From the NCBI GenBank assembly GCA_950072225.1, contig CATMOP010000133.1, positions 1-6,081 of the forward strand: a stretch of 6,081 bases of DNA. Direction: 5' to 3'. Each line of letters begins with the position of its first letter. Position 1 is the stretch's first letter. Positions 5,755 through 6,081 of the stretch are shown here, piece by piece. The notes below the pieces were generated by a model. It did not search any database. It was not told where the DNA came from and saw only the letters and a list, made by a program, of their open reading frames with translations. The translations under genes and the position numbers were made by a program. The stretch is from an uncultured Nitrospina sp. (GTDB lineage Bacteria > Nitrospinota > Nitrospinia > Nitrospinales > VA-1).

Positions 5755-5872
5755 AATAGGAGGAAATACCGTAAATTATATGATGAAAATAACTTGGGGC
5801 TACCCCTAATTCTTACCTGTAAACAGTTCCTTATTGTATCGTAGCAAACCTTGACCCTATCTCACTCATCAT

Positions 5873-5889
5873 ATTCGTTAAATTCGAAT
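5873..5889. repeat. short inverted repeat ATTCG-N7-CGAAT before ahcY
   Basis: A 5-bp inverted repeat with a 7-bp AT-only centre sits 26 bp before the ahcY start codon. It could be an operator or chance; arms are short. Confidence 0.25.
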
Positions 5890-5914
5890 AACAAAACCTT
5901 TTAAGGAGTAGCTC

Positions 5915-6081
5915 ATGTCAACCACCACCGTCTCTGAAAAATATAAAGTTAAAGATCTGTCACTGGCAGATTGGGGACGAAAAGAAATCATCCTTGCCCA
6001 GAACGAAATGCCTGGCCTCATGGCCCTGCGCAAAAAATATAACACTTCCAAACCTTTAAAAGGAGCACGGATTGCCGGTTC
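5915..6081 (+). CDS. ahcY: S-adenosylhomocysteinase, N-terminal part (cut by window end)
   Basis: The first 55 codons are present; the gene runs off the window. The enzyme reversibly hydrolyses S-adenosylhomocysteine to adenosine and homocysteine, clearing the product that inhibits methyltransferases. It is a cytosolic, NAD-dependent member of the methionine/SAM cycle. Recognition rests on highly conserved N-terminal wording: YKVKDLSLADWGRKEIILAQ, then NEMPGLMALRKKY and KPLKGARIAG, the segment just before the substrate-binding region. The catalytic and NAD-binding parts lie beyond the window. The start is well supported by AAGGAG (5903-5908) 6 nt before ATG 5915. The upstream neighbour spoVG is divergent. 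A sigma-70-like promoter lies about 160 bp upstream. Confidence 0.95.
   Translation, partial: MSTTTVSEKYKVKDLSLADWGRKEIILAQNEMPGLMALRKKYNTSKPLKGARIAG

Noticed and set aside
5758..5809. Leader peptide MMKITWGYP with AGGAGG
   Set aside because: The SD is 16 nt from the ATG and sits at or before the predicted transcription start, so translation is doubtful.
5761..5914. SAH riboswitch upstream of ahcY
   Set aside because: The GC-rich conserved core expected for that riboswitch is not visible; the leader is AT-rich with only short stems.

Overview
This is a chromosomal window from a Gram-negative-type, motile bacterium. It carries flagellar rod genes, a sigma-54 activator, a SpoVG-family protein, an exported His-rich SmbP-like protein and the start of ahcY. 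That mix would suit Nitrospinota, Nitrospirota or a deltaproteobacterial lineage. This is an inference from gene content; no rRNA or marker phylogeny is available here. Base composition is even and I see no insertion sequence, phage gene, tRNA, rRNA or CRISPR array.

Left part (minus strand, reading right to left): flgB (1604-1176) is preceded by a very good sigma-54 promoter (1628-1643). It is followed after 89 bp by fliE (1086-769), which ends in a strong intrinsic terminator (690-725). The usual flgC gene between them is absent. Beyond the terminator, a separate unit encodes a small secreted protein (488-87) whose histidines fall in two blocks with exact seven-residue spacing.

Centre: 1605-2076 is a 472-bp non-coding divergent region containing the flgB sigma-54 promoter, several short GC-rich hairpins and two degenerate copies of a CTGAG...ATCGAA repeat. 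To the right, on the plus strand, lies a small cyclic-nucleotide-binding-domain protein (2077-2417). Its start codon and SD are in a different frame from its body. The frames meet exactly at A AAA AAG, the dnaX-type -1 slippery heptamer. Next is a 943-residue sigma-54 activator with three GAF-like sensor domains, an intact GAFTGA AAA+ domain and a divergent C-terminus (2566-5397).

Right part: a SpoVG-family gene (5666-5400) converges on the activator with a 2-bp gap. A 248-bp intergenic region then leads to ahcY (from 5915, cut by the window edge), which has a plausible sigma-70 promoter and a leader of about 150 nt.

Working together (inference): the activator and the cyclic-nucleotide-binding protein are encoded divergently from a sigma-54-driven flagellar gene, so they are natural candidates for controlling it. 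The most unusual points are the frame switch in the cNMP gene, the missing flgC, the heptad histidines and the atypical activator.
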